From Nymphaea colorata (taxonomy: Eukaryota; Streptophyta; Magnoliopsida; Nymphaeales; Nymphaeaceae): a stretch of 64,000 bases of DNA. This document shows, piece after piece, positions 52,840 through 64,000 of the stretch. The notes beneath the pieces were generated by a model that was not told the DNA's origin, made no database searches, and saw only the letters and a program-made list of their open reading frames with translations. The stretch covers positions 13,060,854-13,124,853 of the forward strand of contig NC_045147.1 of NCBI RefSeq assembly GCF_008831285.2, given 5' to 3'. The number at the start of each line of letters is the position of its first letter. Position 1 is the first letter of the stretch. The translations under genes were made by a program, and so were the position numbers.

Positions 52840-52985
52840 TGGGCGGGCACGATCATGTGGAGGCTCGCTCCATGTAGGCTGCACTCGTAGTTCCGAAAGG
52901 GTAGGTGTCACTCGCAGAAAGGCTGCACTCGCTATAGGCTGGCTACACTCGCTCCTAGGCTTTGTGCTTGGTCAAAAAAGCAGCG
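52840..52985. repeat. Imperfect GGCTGCACTCG repeats beside the tRNA copy
   Basis: TAGGCTGCACTCGTAG, AAGGCTGCACTCGCTAT and AGGCTGGCTACACTCGCTC follow each other within about 90 bp. The segment adjoins the organelle-type tRNA-Asn and is GC-richer than its flanks. Confidence 0.6.
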
Positions 52986-53001
52986 AGCCCTTGAATTTAA
53001 T

Positions 53002-53074
53002 CTCCCCCAAGTAGGATTTGAACCTATGACCAGTCAATTAACAGCCGACCGCTCTACCACTGAGCTACTGAGGT
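53002..53074 (-). tRNA. Organelle-derived tRNA-Asn(GTT), probably inactive
   Basis: On the minus strand the sequence runs ACCTCAGTAGCTCAGTGGTA, GAGCGGTCGGCTGTTAATTG, ACTGGTCATAGGTTCAAATC and CTACTTGGGGGAG. This is the plastid/plant-mitochondrial trnN-GUU with anticodon GTT intact. Differences from the conserved organellar form include A for the first base, C-to-T and G-to-A changes in the anticodon and T arms, and one extra G in the 3' acceptor strand. The last of these spoils acceptor pairing. The change types fit deamination after transfer to the nucleus. Confidence 0.82.
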
Positions 53075-56000
53075 GTCAAACCTGCTATGCTAAGCCCATT
53101 GGAGCAACCTAAGATTATCCTAACAAATGAAGTTAACCTTTCCGCAGTTTATTTGATTAAAAGGCTTCCGTAGGAAACTAACTCGAAAATGCTCAGTGAA
53201 GATCCAAATTTGATGCAGATTTAGTTTGTCCCATGAGTTACACAGTTGGATCTGACACTTTCCAAATTTTCATGTTCTCAGGTTTAGTTCAATGTAGAGA
53301 TGAGTTGCTTAAATTTTGAAGCTGACATCTCAAACCCTAAGGTATCTATCTATATTTAAATTTCGGATTCTAAGTAACATGTGAATTTTGATTCAAATTG
53401 ATCCAAACGGAACCCGCCCATCATCATTCAGCAGAACTGCAGACGACTTTGGATCTTGCCTTGAAGATAAAAGAAGCATGGTGTTTGATTTAAAACCTAA
53501 TTTAATGACCCAATTTTTTAAGTAACTCTAAGAAGCATTGATGTTAGGCGTCGCTTTTTGCTTACAACTTTCAAAAGAAAAACTCATGTCAAACTTATCA
53601 TTTAAGAAGCTTTGAAAATTCACGCGTTTTATCACAATTTCACGTCAAAAAGTCTTTTGTTACTTAGAGAAGGTTACTGTCATTTAATGCTGTTAAGTAA
53701 ATCTTAGTTGGTGGACAATAATATAAGCAGGTGTTCATTCATAGTTGCAAACCAAAGTGGAGCTCATGCCGAAAAGCATCCAAAAGCTTACACATTTGTA
53801 TGTTTATGTTGAAGCAATTGTCTTTTAAATGAAATTTGTCGTCAATGGGGCGATCTTCATGATCAGATACAACTATTATCATATCCAACTTGTTAGATAT
53901 TACATCAAACTCAAGAGCAGATTCATATCATTTGGAAATGAATGACAGTTCTCACATGTAGTTGGATTCTCATATCATAAAACTCTAATATGATAAATGA
54001 CCAGATCCAAATTATGTTGAATTTGACTACAGATTTGGATTTGGATTGGATATCAGATTGTGCTTGTACAGAGCATTGACTTGCTTATCTCATATTTTAA
54101 GTTTTATTTTTGTATTTGTTTCGAGGAGAACTGCATAAAACAACAGATTTTTTGTTGGGATTTGGGATTTGAATGCCATTATTTAAAGGGATGTAACAGT
54201 AAAAGCGAGCTAATTTAGCCATTATGTTATGTGGACTTAAACCATGCGGTGACAATGAATTAAATATTTCTCTTGGACCATTGGATGTAACTTTTTCAAT
54301 GAAGTTATTAATTAAACAATAAAGTCTACAGAGCAACAGTTTTAGGGGAAAATGTAGGAAGAGTAAAGCTAACGTTAAGGATATACCATTATTTGTAATT
54401 TGTTGGATTTTCAAATGGCATAATCTTTTTGTTTTGAACAAGAAAATCCGAATCGAATCAACTAATTCAAACTTAAATTAAATGCCGGTTTTTTCTTATC
54501 TGATTAAGCAAAAAGGCCAAAAACAAAAAAAAAATCACAATATTTCAACAACGGAAAATTCTTCGTATCAATGAATCATTTTCAGCTAATTCAAGTCATA
54601 TATACTAACTGAGAGAACTGAATGCAAGCTGATGCCCATTAGTAATGCCAGTTAAAAATATTGCAACCGCGTAGCTTCTCTTAGCCCACTTAAATTCAAG
54701 TTACATTGAAAAGAAATTATTCCATTTAAAATGTTCACCATTGTTTGAAACTAGTTTTTGTTTCCCACCTTACCCAACCCCTCATCCCCGTATTGAATAC
54801 ATGACCTGGTTTTAGTGTCTCTAAGTTTCACCCTCGCTGCGCTTTAACTTGAGCATCAGTGGCGCTCTTTTTATAGCACAAAGAGTTGACACAGGAGAGA
54901 TTTGAAATGGAGACTGACCAGTTGCTCACCTTTACCCCGTCCATTGCGCCAACCTCCTTAAAAATTAAACTAAAATACGTCGTGTTCCAATGTGCTTCAC
55001 AGGCCCGCTGATAGAAGCCAGAACCAGTTTAACAATAAATGGAAGCCTAACGAAACCTACCACACTCCCCAACCAACAGAAAATTTGCAGACATTGACTT
55101 TGCGGAGTAGAATATCCGCCCGTTAAATTGCCATTCATCTAACCACACCAAACCAGTTCGTCGACCGACGACTCACCTTCCTAACATTCTTAGTGGAATA
55201 TGAGAAGTTGGCAGCTCAACTACTTGCATACAAAACCTAAACCATATTATTTTTAATAATTTCAAGCATTTATTACTGTAAGCAAAAAAATTTATTTCAA
55301 AACAAATAAAGAATGAGTTTGTATATGTGCTTTTTTTTTAATATGTAAATATGTAAAATTATCTCAAGAGACATAACATAACTGGTCGGGCAGGCAAGCC
55401 GTGTAGAGGGTGCATCATTTTCATCGGTTTGATTTTTCATATGTGCTACAACCTTAGACCTTAAACGGTGCATGGGATCGCAATGTTCTAACTTGACAGA
55501 TATACCGTACGTCATATAGGTCATCATGCATCCTAAGACGATAAGGGCAAGGAGAATGCAAGAGCCTTCAAGTCTCTTTTCCGAGCGATGGGTTGTTAAC
55601 CTTTTACTCAACCAAAAATTAAAATATGTAAATCAGAGGTTTTTTATTTGAAACAAGACATGTGGCTAATATCTCAATCAAAGATCTCTCTCCATCGCCA
55701 TGAAGTAGTTAACATAAATTCAGAACCATATTAGATGTAACATAAAGGGCCCTTAAGCAGCTAATATGATAACTGAACAATATTAATCAAAGTTCCTCAT
55801 TACTCTATGATATGTACATATGGACGAAGGGTCAGAGTGAGGACGATTGAATACGGTAGATGTGAGGTCAGGTGGAAGTCGGTATAACAAAACAACGTGA
55901 AGAATTTTCTCTTTGATCTTGGTGACGAAGGCGAATCCTTTTTCTCGAGTTCGGAAGAAAGAAAACTAGAAGAGATGTGGCGCTTAATTTTCTCTTTGAA

Positions 56001-56267
56001 AAAGTTTGTAGTTGACCTAAAATAGAGGTGGAGATCGGTTGCAAAATGACTCCCATCTCTTTTGTTCACCTTGGGCTTTGCATTGGACGCTGCTTGTCTT
56101 CCGCCGCTGTTTTGTTTCTCCTTTCCTTCTTAGTTTCCCCTTCCCTTCTCCTCCTCTCTTACTATTGTTCTCTCCGTCTTGTTTTCTTTTTCTTTGTTTT
56201 TGTTTTTTCCCATCTTGCACTTGGGTGACTTGTTGCCAAAATTTGTTAATGAATTTTGTGTTTGGTC

Positions 56268-56316
<49 letters not shown>
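56268..56316. repeat. (CT)n then (TA)n microsatellite
   Basis: About 12 CT units pass directly into about 12 TA units. Confidence 0.95.
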
Positions 56317-56449
56317 CTGCTGGATGCTAATGCTAATTCATAGATATGTGAGTTGGTATGGACAGTTGCACACTAGCTTTCTAAAATTTTTTTATTTTTA
56401 TATTAGTAAATTTGATATTCACTTTTATACATATATAGTTGTATCTATA

Positions 56450-56690
56450 AATATAAATGTTTCCAAACATGTGTCCTAGTAGCTAGTTTTTCTAGTTCTG
56501 CCACTAGCCTTAATTAATATGCTTTCGACTCTTATAGGGATTTAATGTATATATATACACATATTAAGTCCCTATAAATGTCGAAAGAGATCAAACATAA
56601 ATGTTTCTAAACAGTGCCCCTCCAGCTAATTTTTTGGTTGTGGCCTTAATTCATATTCTTTCGATGTTTATAGGGATTTAATGTATACAT
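56450..56690. repeat. Inverted repeat with an adjacent direct copy of one arm
   Basis: CTTTCGACTCTTATAGGGAT at 56,522 is inverted at 56,561-56,587 (TTAAGTCCCTATAAATGTCG then AAAG), forming a 66 bp hairpin with a TA-rich loop. A third copy of the arm, CTTTCGATGTTTATAGGGAT, lies at 56,658. Flanking words (ATAAATGTTTCYAAACA, GCCTTAATT) also recur, so a block of about 140 bp has been duplicated. Confidence 0.8.
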
Positions 56691-57783
56691 TTATATAGTG
56701 AGATCAGACATATGTTCGTCCAACCCATTCAACCATAATGGTGCTGGTTCTTGGCAAACCAACCATGACATTTGGAGTCATGAGAATGGTTTGAATCTAT
56801 ATGCATGTTTAAATAATTTTCAATCAGATTTTATAGGTTTAAAAAGATTGTTTGAATTGCTCGTGTCATAGAATTTGATGTGGGCATAAAATTCACGTGA
56901 TTCTTTTTTTTTTTTTTCAAACAATAAGTTTGGAACAATCCACATTAAAAAATATATATATGATTAAAAACTACCAAAATAACCAATATTGATCCAACTT
57001 GAAATCCTCTTTTTACCTTTTTGAATTGAGAAATGTCTGATTTAATATCATAAAAAGGTGAATCTGATCTTAAATTTGTGAATCTCAAATCCTGGGATCT
57101 TAGATCACCGACCTAAATCTTGATCTTTGAGCTTACTTTTTTCTCAGTAAATATTTAACTGTAAACATTCCGGTGAATGATACATTTAAAAATCAAGGGA
57201 TCATTTGGCAAAGGGAACACACTGTTTCATTAATTTAGCTTAAAGATCGAGCATTATTTAGTTCTAATGTTTTATGAATCTGTCAAATCTTTGAGGTAAA
57301 TTCATAAAACACTCCAAAAAATATAACTATTTGGTGAAAGAGTCAAAATTGATTTATTCTTTTTAAATATACATATATAAATACCACTAATCATAAACTG
57401 TTAAAAATAAAGCTCGCTCTTTTTTTATGATTAGTCAACACAACGGATATTTTTCTAAACTCAAGTCCATATCAGAAATATCACTCGGTAGACCGATTCA
57501 GAAGTCAAACACCTAAAATACTTTTAAACAAAAAAAGAAAAAAAAAAAGAAAAGAAATCGTCGTTAGTGAAAAAAAAAAAAAGCCATGAGTTGCATGAGG
57601 AGAGAGAAAGAGAGAGAACTGAAATGAACCTTTTTATTAAACATGACACGAGCTTCTTATATGCAAGTAAAAAATACAATACCATTCATAAAGTCAATGA
57701 ATGACAGCCCCGGGAAAGGGACTCAGTCGTTGCCAATAAACCTTCATGACCGCCACAATTTCATATCTCAAAAAATTATATAA

Positions 57784-57946
57784 CAGGGGGCAGAATAGAA
57801 TTAAAGTTTTTAAATTTTGATTAAAACCGAAATATCATTTTTCGAAATTTTTTTATAAAACAAGTAAATTTTTTTAAATTTATAAATAATTTTTTTTTTT
57901 GAAGTGGGGTCAGGCTTAAGCACACCCACCTTAGCTCTACCCGCAG
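57784..57946 (+). mobile_element. MITE, CAGGGG-ended (hAT-like) family
   Basis: It starts CAGGGGGCAGA and ends TCTACCCGCAG, imperfect inverted ends. The inside (AATTAAAGTTTTTAAATTTTG, ACAAGTAAA, GAAGTGGGGTC) matches the copy at 4,385 read in reverse. No target-site duplication was seen. Confidence 0.65.
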
Positions 57947-60900
57947 CCGATGTTGTAGACCATAAATATTTATGTCTAACGATCATTACATAGCATTGTT
58001 GTCTTTTAAAATGCTACCTGATGCCTCTCGGACGTGGTATAAAGCGGATCATCCAAAAAAAAAAAAAAAAAAACTTTAGTAGTTCTAAAAGCATACTTAA
58101 TAAAAGGCAAATAAATGGTTAGAAATATGTGTTTATGTATATAAAAAAATTGAATGGAAATTTTAACTTTTTAAAGTCACTCAATCATTTAATTGGGGTG
58201 GTTCGATCTAACATAATAAATAGTTAAAAAAACAATAAAAAATTGAATATTTTCATAGTCTATTAGTTCATACCTTTTTATTTTTTTTATTTTATTTTTA
58301 TGGTCTTGATGTGATGACTTGATGATTAACTATATAGTTGATCATACATATAATTATATAATATATATATATATATATATAATTCAATAAAAGATAATAA
58401 AAAACAAAAAAATGATTGCTCCGGACACGAATTGCTAGATCTTCAACCATCTCTTTCCTGTTGTTTGACTTTGAATAAAATAACATTAAATTCAATGAAG
58501 GCACAGTGTACCACCCAATCAAACAAACTTTTTCCTCAAAGACACTTATCCTTTTCGTTATATTAGTCAAAGAGGCCTAACTTTACAAAATTATAGAGCA
58601 GTCGGAAATATATATAAAAACACAAAACCGTGTTGACATATTTCACAAAGGCGTATATTCCAGCTTCTAAGCTTTTCATGTGAATACATATGTTTTTGTA
58701 ATATATCAGTAAAAAAAAAATTATATTCTAAAAATCACAAATAACAACAGGTTGTTATTTGTGTTGCACAACAATTAAATGTAGTTTAGCTGGTTCCAGT
58801 TTCATGTTTCCTTTTTTATATTTTTTGTATCTAATAACTATTTTGACATAATTACAAAATAAAATAGTTCTTGCCAAGACTGTCATCACTGAACTAGAAA
58901 AATTAGATAAATAGAATGAACTTTCATATATCCGAACTTGAGATACCAACCCACATAAATTTGAATATTTTTATATTGAAACATCATGATTATTTCATTA
59001 TTTACACATGGATTGCCTCTTAAAAGTTTTTTATAAATTAATAGTGCCCCTCAGTCAGAAATTTCAAACTCTGCCATTGTTTATTAGCTTGGACTTTAGA
59101 GCAAATAAAGTATTTCTTTGAACATAACTTGTTTAACAAAAAATAATTATAAAACGTTTTAAATATTATAATATTTTATCTATTGTTATCATCTTGGGAA
59201 GGACGACTTAAACCAAAATTTTGGATGAAGGCACAAGTGGCAAAAGGCATGCTTCAATCTATTGTAGAAAATGATGACATTATGCCATCACAAACCTACA
59301 TTCATATGTCAAATAAACCAAATAATAATATGATAATCATATAAATATATAAAAATAGATGGTTAAAGACTAAGATGGCAAGAAGTGTCATATATTAGCA
59401 AAAATAGTTTGTCATTTGCCTATAAAGTCGTTCCTAGTGTATTTCAGCTTAACTTCAAATCATTGGTATTATTCAAGTTATCTTTCTAATAATTCATCAA
59501 GTATGAGTACTTGCGAAAATATAATAAAAACAAATTACTAATATTTCCCAATGCTGCAAATTGGTAGTAAATGACCAAATAAGTATCACCTATTAAAAAC
59601 ACCAAGTCAAAATTTAACAAAAATCTAATATTCTAAAAGCCATGACAAAATAATCTCTCATGTCAAGTGGACTAAAGGCCCAAATTTTAAGTTAGTAACT
59701 TAATGAACATTAAGCTTTCATGAAAACTTGCAGTATATATATATATATTTTTAGTTTGAAATGCCATAAAAAAATTGGTTTAGTTTGTACTATATGTTAA
59801 TGATGCAAGTATAGTACTATTGACAAACATGTTATTAGTGTCGGCAATGAATTGTAATTTGGTGTTTGCACCAACCTAATCTACGTTTGAAGTGAGATTC
59901 CTTTGATAGCAAGTTGGTGAATAAAAAAAAAAAAACATAGTTAGGTCAAGTTTCAAGTCAAGTTTGACGATAACACTGACAATATATTGGCCAATATTGT
60001 AGATGAATTATTTTAAATTAATACTAACAATAATAAGATTTCATGTTTTGCCTTTTATATATTGATAATGCATTCATTTCTAGTGTGATATTAAGGTTTG
60101 TAGTTTAATTAAGGAATATAAGTTTGAATAAAATGAGGAACTAATAAAATTTGTATTATTACTCAATTTGGATGAACTACTCGAAAAATATGATCATGTA
60201 TATATAAAATAGAATTAGTAATGAACCATTTTCCTTAAAAGTCATTAGATTTTTTAATTCGTTAGAAACAATTACAACTAATATGTGAAATCATTTTAAA
60301 ATAACAATTCAAAAGGTATGTTATGCCTCATCATTTTTTTGTGTATGTATGTTTTTTTAAATTAAACACATGGGATGCATTGTACTTAATAAATTAGAAG
60401 CATTTGGTATATTTAAAAACTATTAATGAAAAGTAAAAAATATTTTTATCTGATCAATGAAAATGAAAATAATATGCTTCAAATAAATTATATGGATATA
60501 TAGTGTCAAGAGGGTGATATTGTATATCAAATATAAATACCAACAATATACTAAGAATTGACAAGGAGGAAAATATATTTTAAACAAGTCCTATGCATAT
60601 TGTCGTAGGAACTATATTTGATTATTCGGCAATGTTAAGTTAAAGCTTTCGAAAAGGTATATAGTGCAGCAAAGAGATAAACATGACTCTAGTATCTCTT
60701 ATCATATTTCTATTATCAAATGTCTATTGCCAAAAAAACTTCAGGATAATGTAATATTTATAAGTATCATAATTTTGTGTGTGACAATCATCTCTACACC
60801 ATAAAGTTATACACTGACATCAAACATATTATTTTTACAAATATATATATATTTTTTATCTATGGAAAAAAACAAATTAGATAATACATCATTGCATATA

Positions 60901-61073
60901 TGTCCCGAAGAGCATACAGTTTATATCTATACGATCAACTTATAGATATTACTAATTACCCTTGTAATCTTATCGGGGTTGTGAAAATATTATTGAATAA
61001 TTATGTAACAATAAATCAATTCACAAGGAACTCCCTCTCATGATATAAATTAAAACTATTTCTTCACATATAA

Positions 61074-61310
61074 ATGAGTATTATATATGTATGTCTAACA
61101 AATCATGGTTCTAATAAGGATGCTGGCAAAAATAATTTAATTTGTGTTGAATTCGTCGATGACAAGGTCAAAACTAAGTTAGTGGATGAAAGATTATCAC
61201 AAAAAGAAAAAAATAGATTATGTAGGTTTTCTATCCAGTTTTTTGTCAAGGCTCTTCCAAGGGAAGTGCAAGAGCTCATTAGGGTATGTCTCACATGTTA
61301 CCCTCCTTAA
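61074..61310 (+). other. Unrecognised 78-codon open frame in AT-rich DNA
   Basis: The frame begins MSIIYVCLTNHGSNKDAGKN and continues with a charged stretch (FVDDKVKTKLVDERLSQKEK) and KALPREVQELI. It is less repetitive than its surroundings. A possible donor (AG|GGTATG) lies near 61,281. No family was recognised and no further exon was found. It may be a remnant exon or chance. Confidence 0.2.
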
Positions 61311-62790
61311 ACTTTGAACATACTGAACTACTTTTGGGTAGCATACATTTCTTCAATAAGTCTAAGTACAATCCAGTATCAAACTACGTAGATAGCGATT
61401 CATGCACCCAGCCATTTTTGTTGGTCACAAATGCATACTTATTTAGGCAATTTTACTGCTCTTGATGTCAATAACTGTTCTTATGTATACTTGATAATCA
61501 AGCAACAAAAAATACATGCATTGGTATAACATGTTTAATACAGCATTCGCTGTCACATGATAATCAATCAATAATGCGTATGCACACTGATGAACCTTTA
61601 AAGTAGTCCAGAGAAATAATTAACGCGTATCAATCATGCCTTTTACCACCTATGTGATCAACACCAAGAAACAAATGTTCATGAAGCCATAAAATATGTT
61701 AAACATAATCACCTTGTATGCATGATCATACTCTATTCATGCAAAATCAATGGTAAGCATAGACATATCTTAGCATCACCCCTGTCCTTAATCGTTGATA
61801 TCATTGATGAACGGACCTAAAAACTTTATCCAACACCTATATAAAGCACCGTGAATTTGCCAAAACGACTTGTGAGGACCAAATTCAATCCCTGAATGAT
61901 CTCGTCCGGAGCATCCTGTTTGGGCTTCAAACTTTGAAGACCAAAAGGGAAATGAGCTGAGCTAGTTTAGCCATAGTTGGCAAACCCATGACTGAGACTG
62001 GGTCAGTGAGTTGTCTCGTTGACTTGGTCGAGTTTTGGAATAACCCTAATCGGATGAGTCAAGGCCGAGTGAGGGGCGAGCAAGGCCAACCTTGACTCGT
62101 GGCCAGGTTTTCTAGCAATTAGATTGAAACTTTCTGACCGAAACTCAATTAAATCTAAAAGATACTGGACGGCTAGATCAAAACAAATATGGATCCACAG
62201 ACAAGAATCCAACATCCTTACCAGATATTTCACTGATATAGTTGACCAAGCTAACTAGATTTGAATTCAAATCTGATCCATTATTTCGTATTCAATCTAA
62301 ATTGATAATTGAATCTAGAAATTTTTTTATCTAGATCCAAATATGAGATCTGACCCAAATGAATCTCGGTTGTAAGTCTGCTATATTCGGATCCTATATG
62401 ACTCAGACATGATCCCTGTTACTTTATTGGATCAATTTAGTTCGAAGTCTAATCCACACTCGAATACAAAACTCATATTCAAATTCAGATTCAATATTAA
62501 TGCCTCATGTTAAGTTCCAAGTATAGATCTAAATCTAAGTTATGGATCAAGGACCCAACCTTTTAATTTAGATCCCAAATATAAATCAAGGGTATGGGCG
62601 ATCCACATTGCATAAAATCCAAATTAGACTAAAGACGGGTGTGAGACAAACATTTTGGATACGAACCCCAATATAATCCATAACACTTTACTGGATCTAA
62701 AATAGGTACTCAGGTTGTGATTTGAATCTAAATTACATATTGGATCAATCCTTGATATGGATCCGTGGATCTGGACCTAGGAAAACGAAA
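61311..62790. other. Intergenic with dispersed repeat debris
   Basis: 61,971 starts CATAGTTGGCAAAC, as at 36,174, followed by GACTGAG/GAGTCAAGGC-rich sequence. 62,260-62,760 is the degenerate GGATC/GATTC/AAATCTA repeat type seen at 32.6 kb. No coding exon was recognised. Confidence 0.45.
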
Positions 62791-63705
62791 GCCATCAGGG
62801 TTCAGAGGAAACCCTCGTCGAGCGTAGTACCCTCACTGCCATTACCGCTGCCCTTCAAGGTCACCTGAGATTCTGAGAAGCGGCCAGTCGCTGCGGGCCA
62901 AGTGATAGTCGGAACGCTGATGCAGCCTTGTGGCCGTCCTCGCCAGGTAAGTGCTCTGATTCCCCTTCCCTCCAACACCGTGGATTAGATGAGGTCGGAA
63001 AGAAGAGGGGGAGGTGCAGGAAGCGGCACGGCAGCTTCCTGCTCCCTCTCTCTTCTCCGGCACGAGGATAAGAGGGCGATCTGCCCTCCCTCTGCCTTCC
63101 CTTTCCACTATGCGCAGAGGAACAAGGGTCTTTGTGGGGCGCCCGACGTCACCCTGTCGTTTCCCTTTCGCAGTCCACGGAAAGCCCGACAGGCTTCCCT
63201 CCCGATGGGTTACCGACGAGCACCTGATGCCGGCGTGCCAAAATGGGTGGCATGAAAATACGAGCTGAAACTGCTGACCAACAATAGCGAGGATTGGCAA
63301 GAACAAGTAAGTGGCTTGGAAAGAGTAACCAGGTAGCAATGCCACCCTCGCACAGGATTAATAAATGACAGTGGTCCTTCCCAGAGCTCAAATTCCTTGG
63401 TTCCCACCACTGAAAGGGGAACAGGAAAAATTTACCAGTCCGCCGTTTCTCCCGTTGCAGCTTTCAGCACAGTGGTAAGGGAGTGTGTCGTAACCCATTG
63501 TTGGAGCTTCAGTGCAATATTACTGGAAGACATAAAAATGATAAATCTCGGTGCGCGAGCCAAATTCTTCTGCGCCATAGCCGCCCAGTGATGAGCACAG
63601 GCCTCTCGACCATACAGAGCTGGACCGACTCCTCTCTACCTTCTCAAGCGATGTGCCGCTTGATTCTCAAACGTGTGCATTCTCTCGTCAGAAAAAATCT
63701 GCAGC
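62791..63705. other. GC-richer segment, coding status unclear
   Basis: Composition rises sharply and frames of up to 167 codons (minus, 62,842-63,345) are open, but several overlapping frames on both strands are open at once and none resembles a known family. A strong donor-like site CGCCAG|GTAAGTGC lies at about 62,946 on the plus strand, so this could be a leader exon of a gene beyond the window, or old transposon sequence. Confidence 0.3.
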
Positions 63706-63709
63706 GCCC

Positions 63710-63890
63710 GTTTGATGCATTAGTGTAGTTCCAGGAAAAAAATTTAAATTTTTAAAAAATTGTCCTCCCCATCAAACAAGGGACTGAAAGAATGTCCCTT
63801 GAGTTGAGTTCCGGAATTATTATTCCGGAAAAATCTTTCCACCCTCTGGGGTGGAAAAAGAATTTCAGGAGAAGGATTCCTTCTTCTCCT
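63710..63890. repeat. Chain of short perfect inverted repeats (hairpins)
   Basis: Five inverted repeats follow one another. GTTTGATG 63,710-63,717 pairs with CATCAAAC 63,770-63,777. CAAGGGAC 63,777-63,784 pairs with GTCCCTTG 63,794-63,801. TTCCGGAAT 63,809-63,817 pairs with ATTCCGGAA 63,822-63,830. TTTCCACCC 63,836-63,844 pairs with GGGTGGAAA 63,849-63,857. AGGAGAAG 63,867-63,874 pairs with CTTCTCCT 63,883-63,890. The GCCCGTTTGATG left end resembles plant MITE termini. Confidence 0.85.
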
Positions 63891-64000
63891 CCGTCTTGTT
63901 TCGAGAGGTCGGAGCAGACAGACGGACGCGTAGTGGTCGAACAGAAACATCCCCCCAGACGCGGAGCCTTCCCCTTTCCCCCTCCCTTCCGGCTTCTGAC

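Larger units (their letters stand above)
53080..61070. other. Long AT-rich intergenic region
   Basis: No gene was recognised. It holds a (CT)n-(TA)n tract (56,268-56,316), an inverted/direct repeat cluster (56,450-56,690), a CAGGGG-type MITE (57,784-57,946) and a (TA)n near 58,362-58,381. A fragment of the same MITE type near 59,047-59,080 (AGTGCCCCTCAG...AACTCTGCC) is also present. From 58 to 61 kb the sequence is extremely AT-rich, with many short poly(A)/(T) runs and only short open frames. Confidence 0.5.

Noticed and set aside
62842..63345. 167-codon minus-strand frame
   Set aside because: It is long, but three other frames over the same GC-rich bases are also open, no family is recognisable and no gene context supports it. 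It is kept only as part of an unclear segment.

Overview
The window is nuclear DNA from a flowering plant. Three genes have GT-AG introns and recognisable plant protein families. They sit in AT-rich DNA full of (TA)n and (CT)n tracts, small inverted-repeat transposons (MITEs), a decayed Ty1/copia element and an organelle-derived tRNA. The species cannot be fixed from the sequence. The three gene models were assembled by hand: splice sites and reading phase agree across every exon, and each runs from ATG to stop.

Layout. 1-5.55 kb is intergenic. 5,551-9,511 (minus) is a ten-exon medium-chain alcohol dehydrogenase of 398 aa, with a TATA box upstream. 9.6-17.7 kb is intergenic. 17.8-21.2 kb holds unrecognised exon-like pieces around a GC-rich island. 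23.5-26.2 kb (plus) is a broken copia pol region. 27,401-28,786 (minus) is a six-exon single-RRM RNA-binding protein of 272 aa (ARP1/RBM38-like). 29-43 kb is a long gene-poor stretch of MITEs, tandem duplications and a fragment matching the 5' end of U2 snRNA. 43,245-50,435 (minus) is a ten-exon PAM2 + two-RRM protein of 405 aa (CID8-13 family, binds poly(A)-binding protein), with a 4.8 kb intron holding a MITE and an odd GC-rich repeat. 50.7-62.8 kb is AT-rich intergenic DNA with an organellar tRNA-Asn(GTT) copy near 53.0 kb. 62.8-64 kb is GC-richer and ends in a chain of short perfect hairpins.

The three genes show no operon-like or pathway link. Two of them encode RNA-binding proteins on the same strand about 14 kb apart, which is probably coincidence. 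No convincing new biological system was found. The most unusual signals are the hairpin chain at 63.71-63.89 kb, the GC-rich GCTTYGCTAMCG repeat inside the CID intron, the U2 5'-end fragment, and several MITE families with intact terminal repeats.
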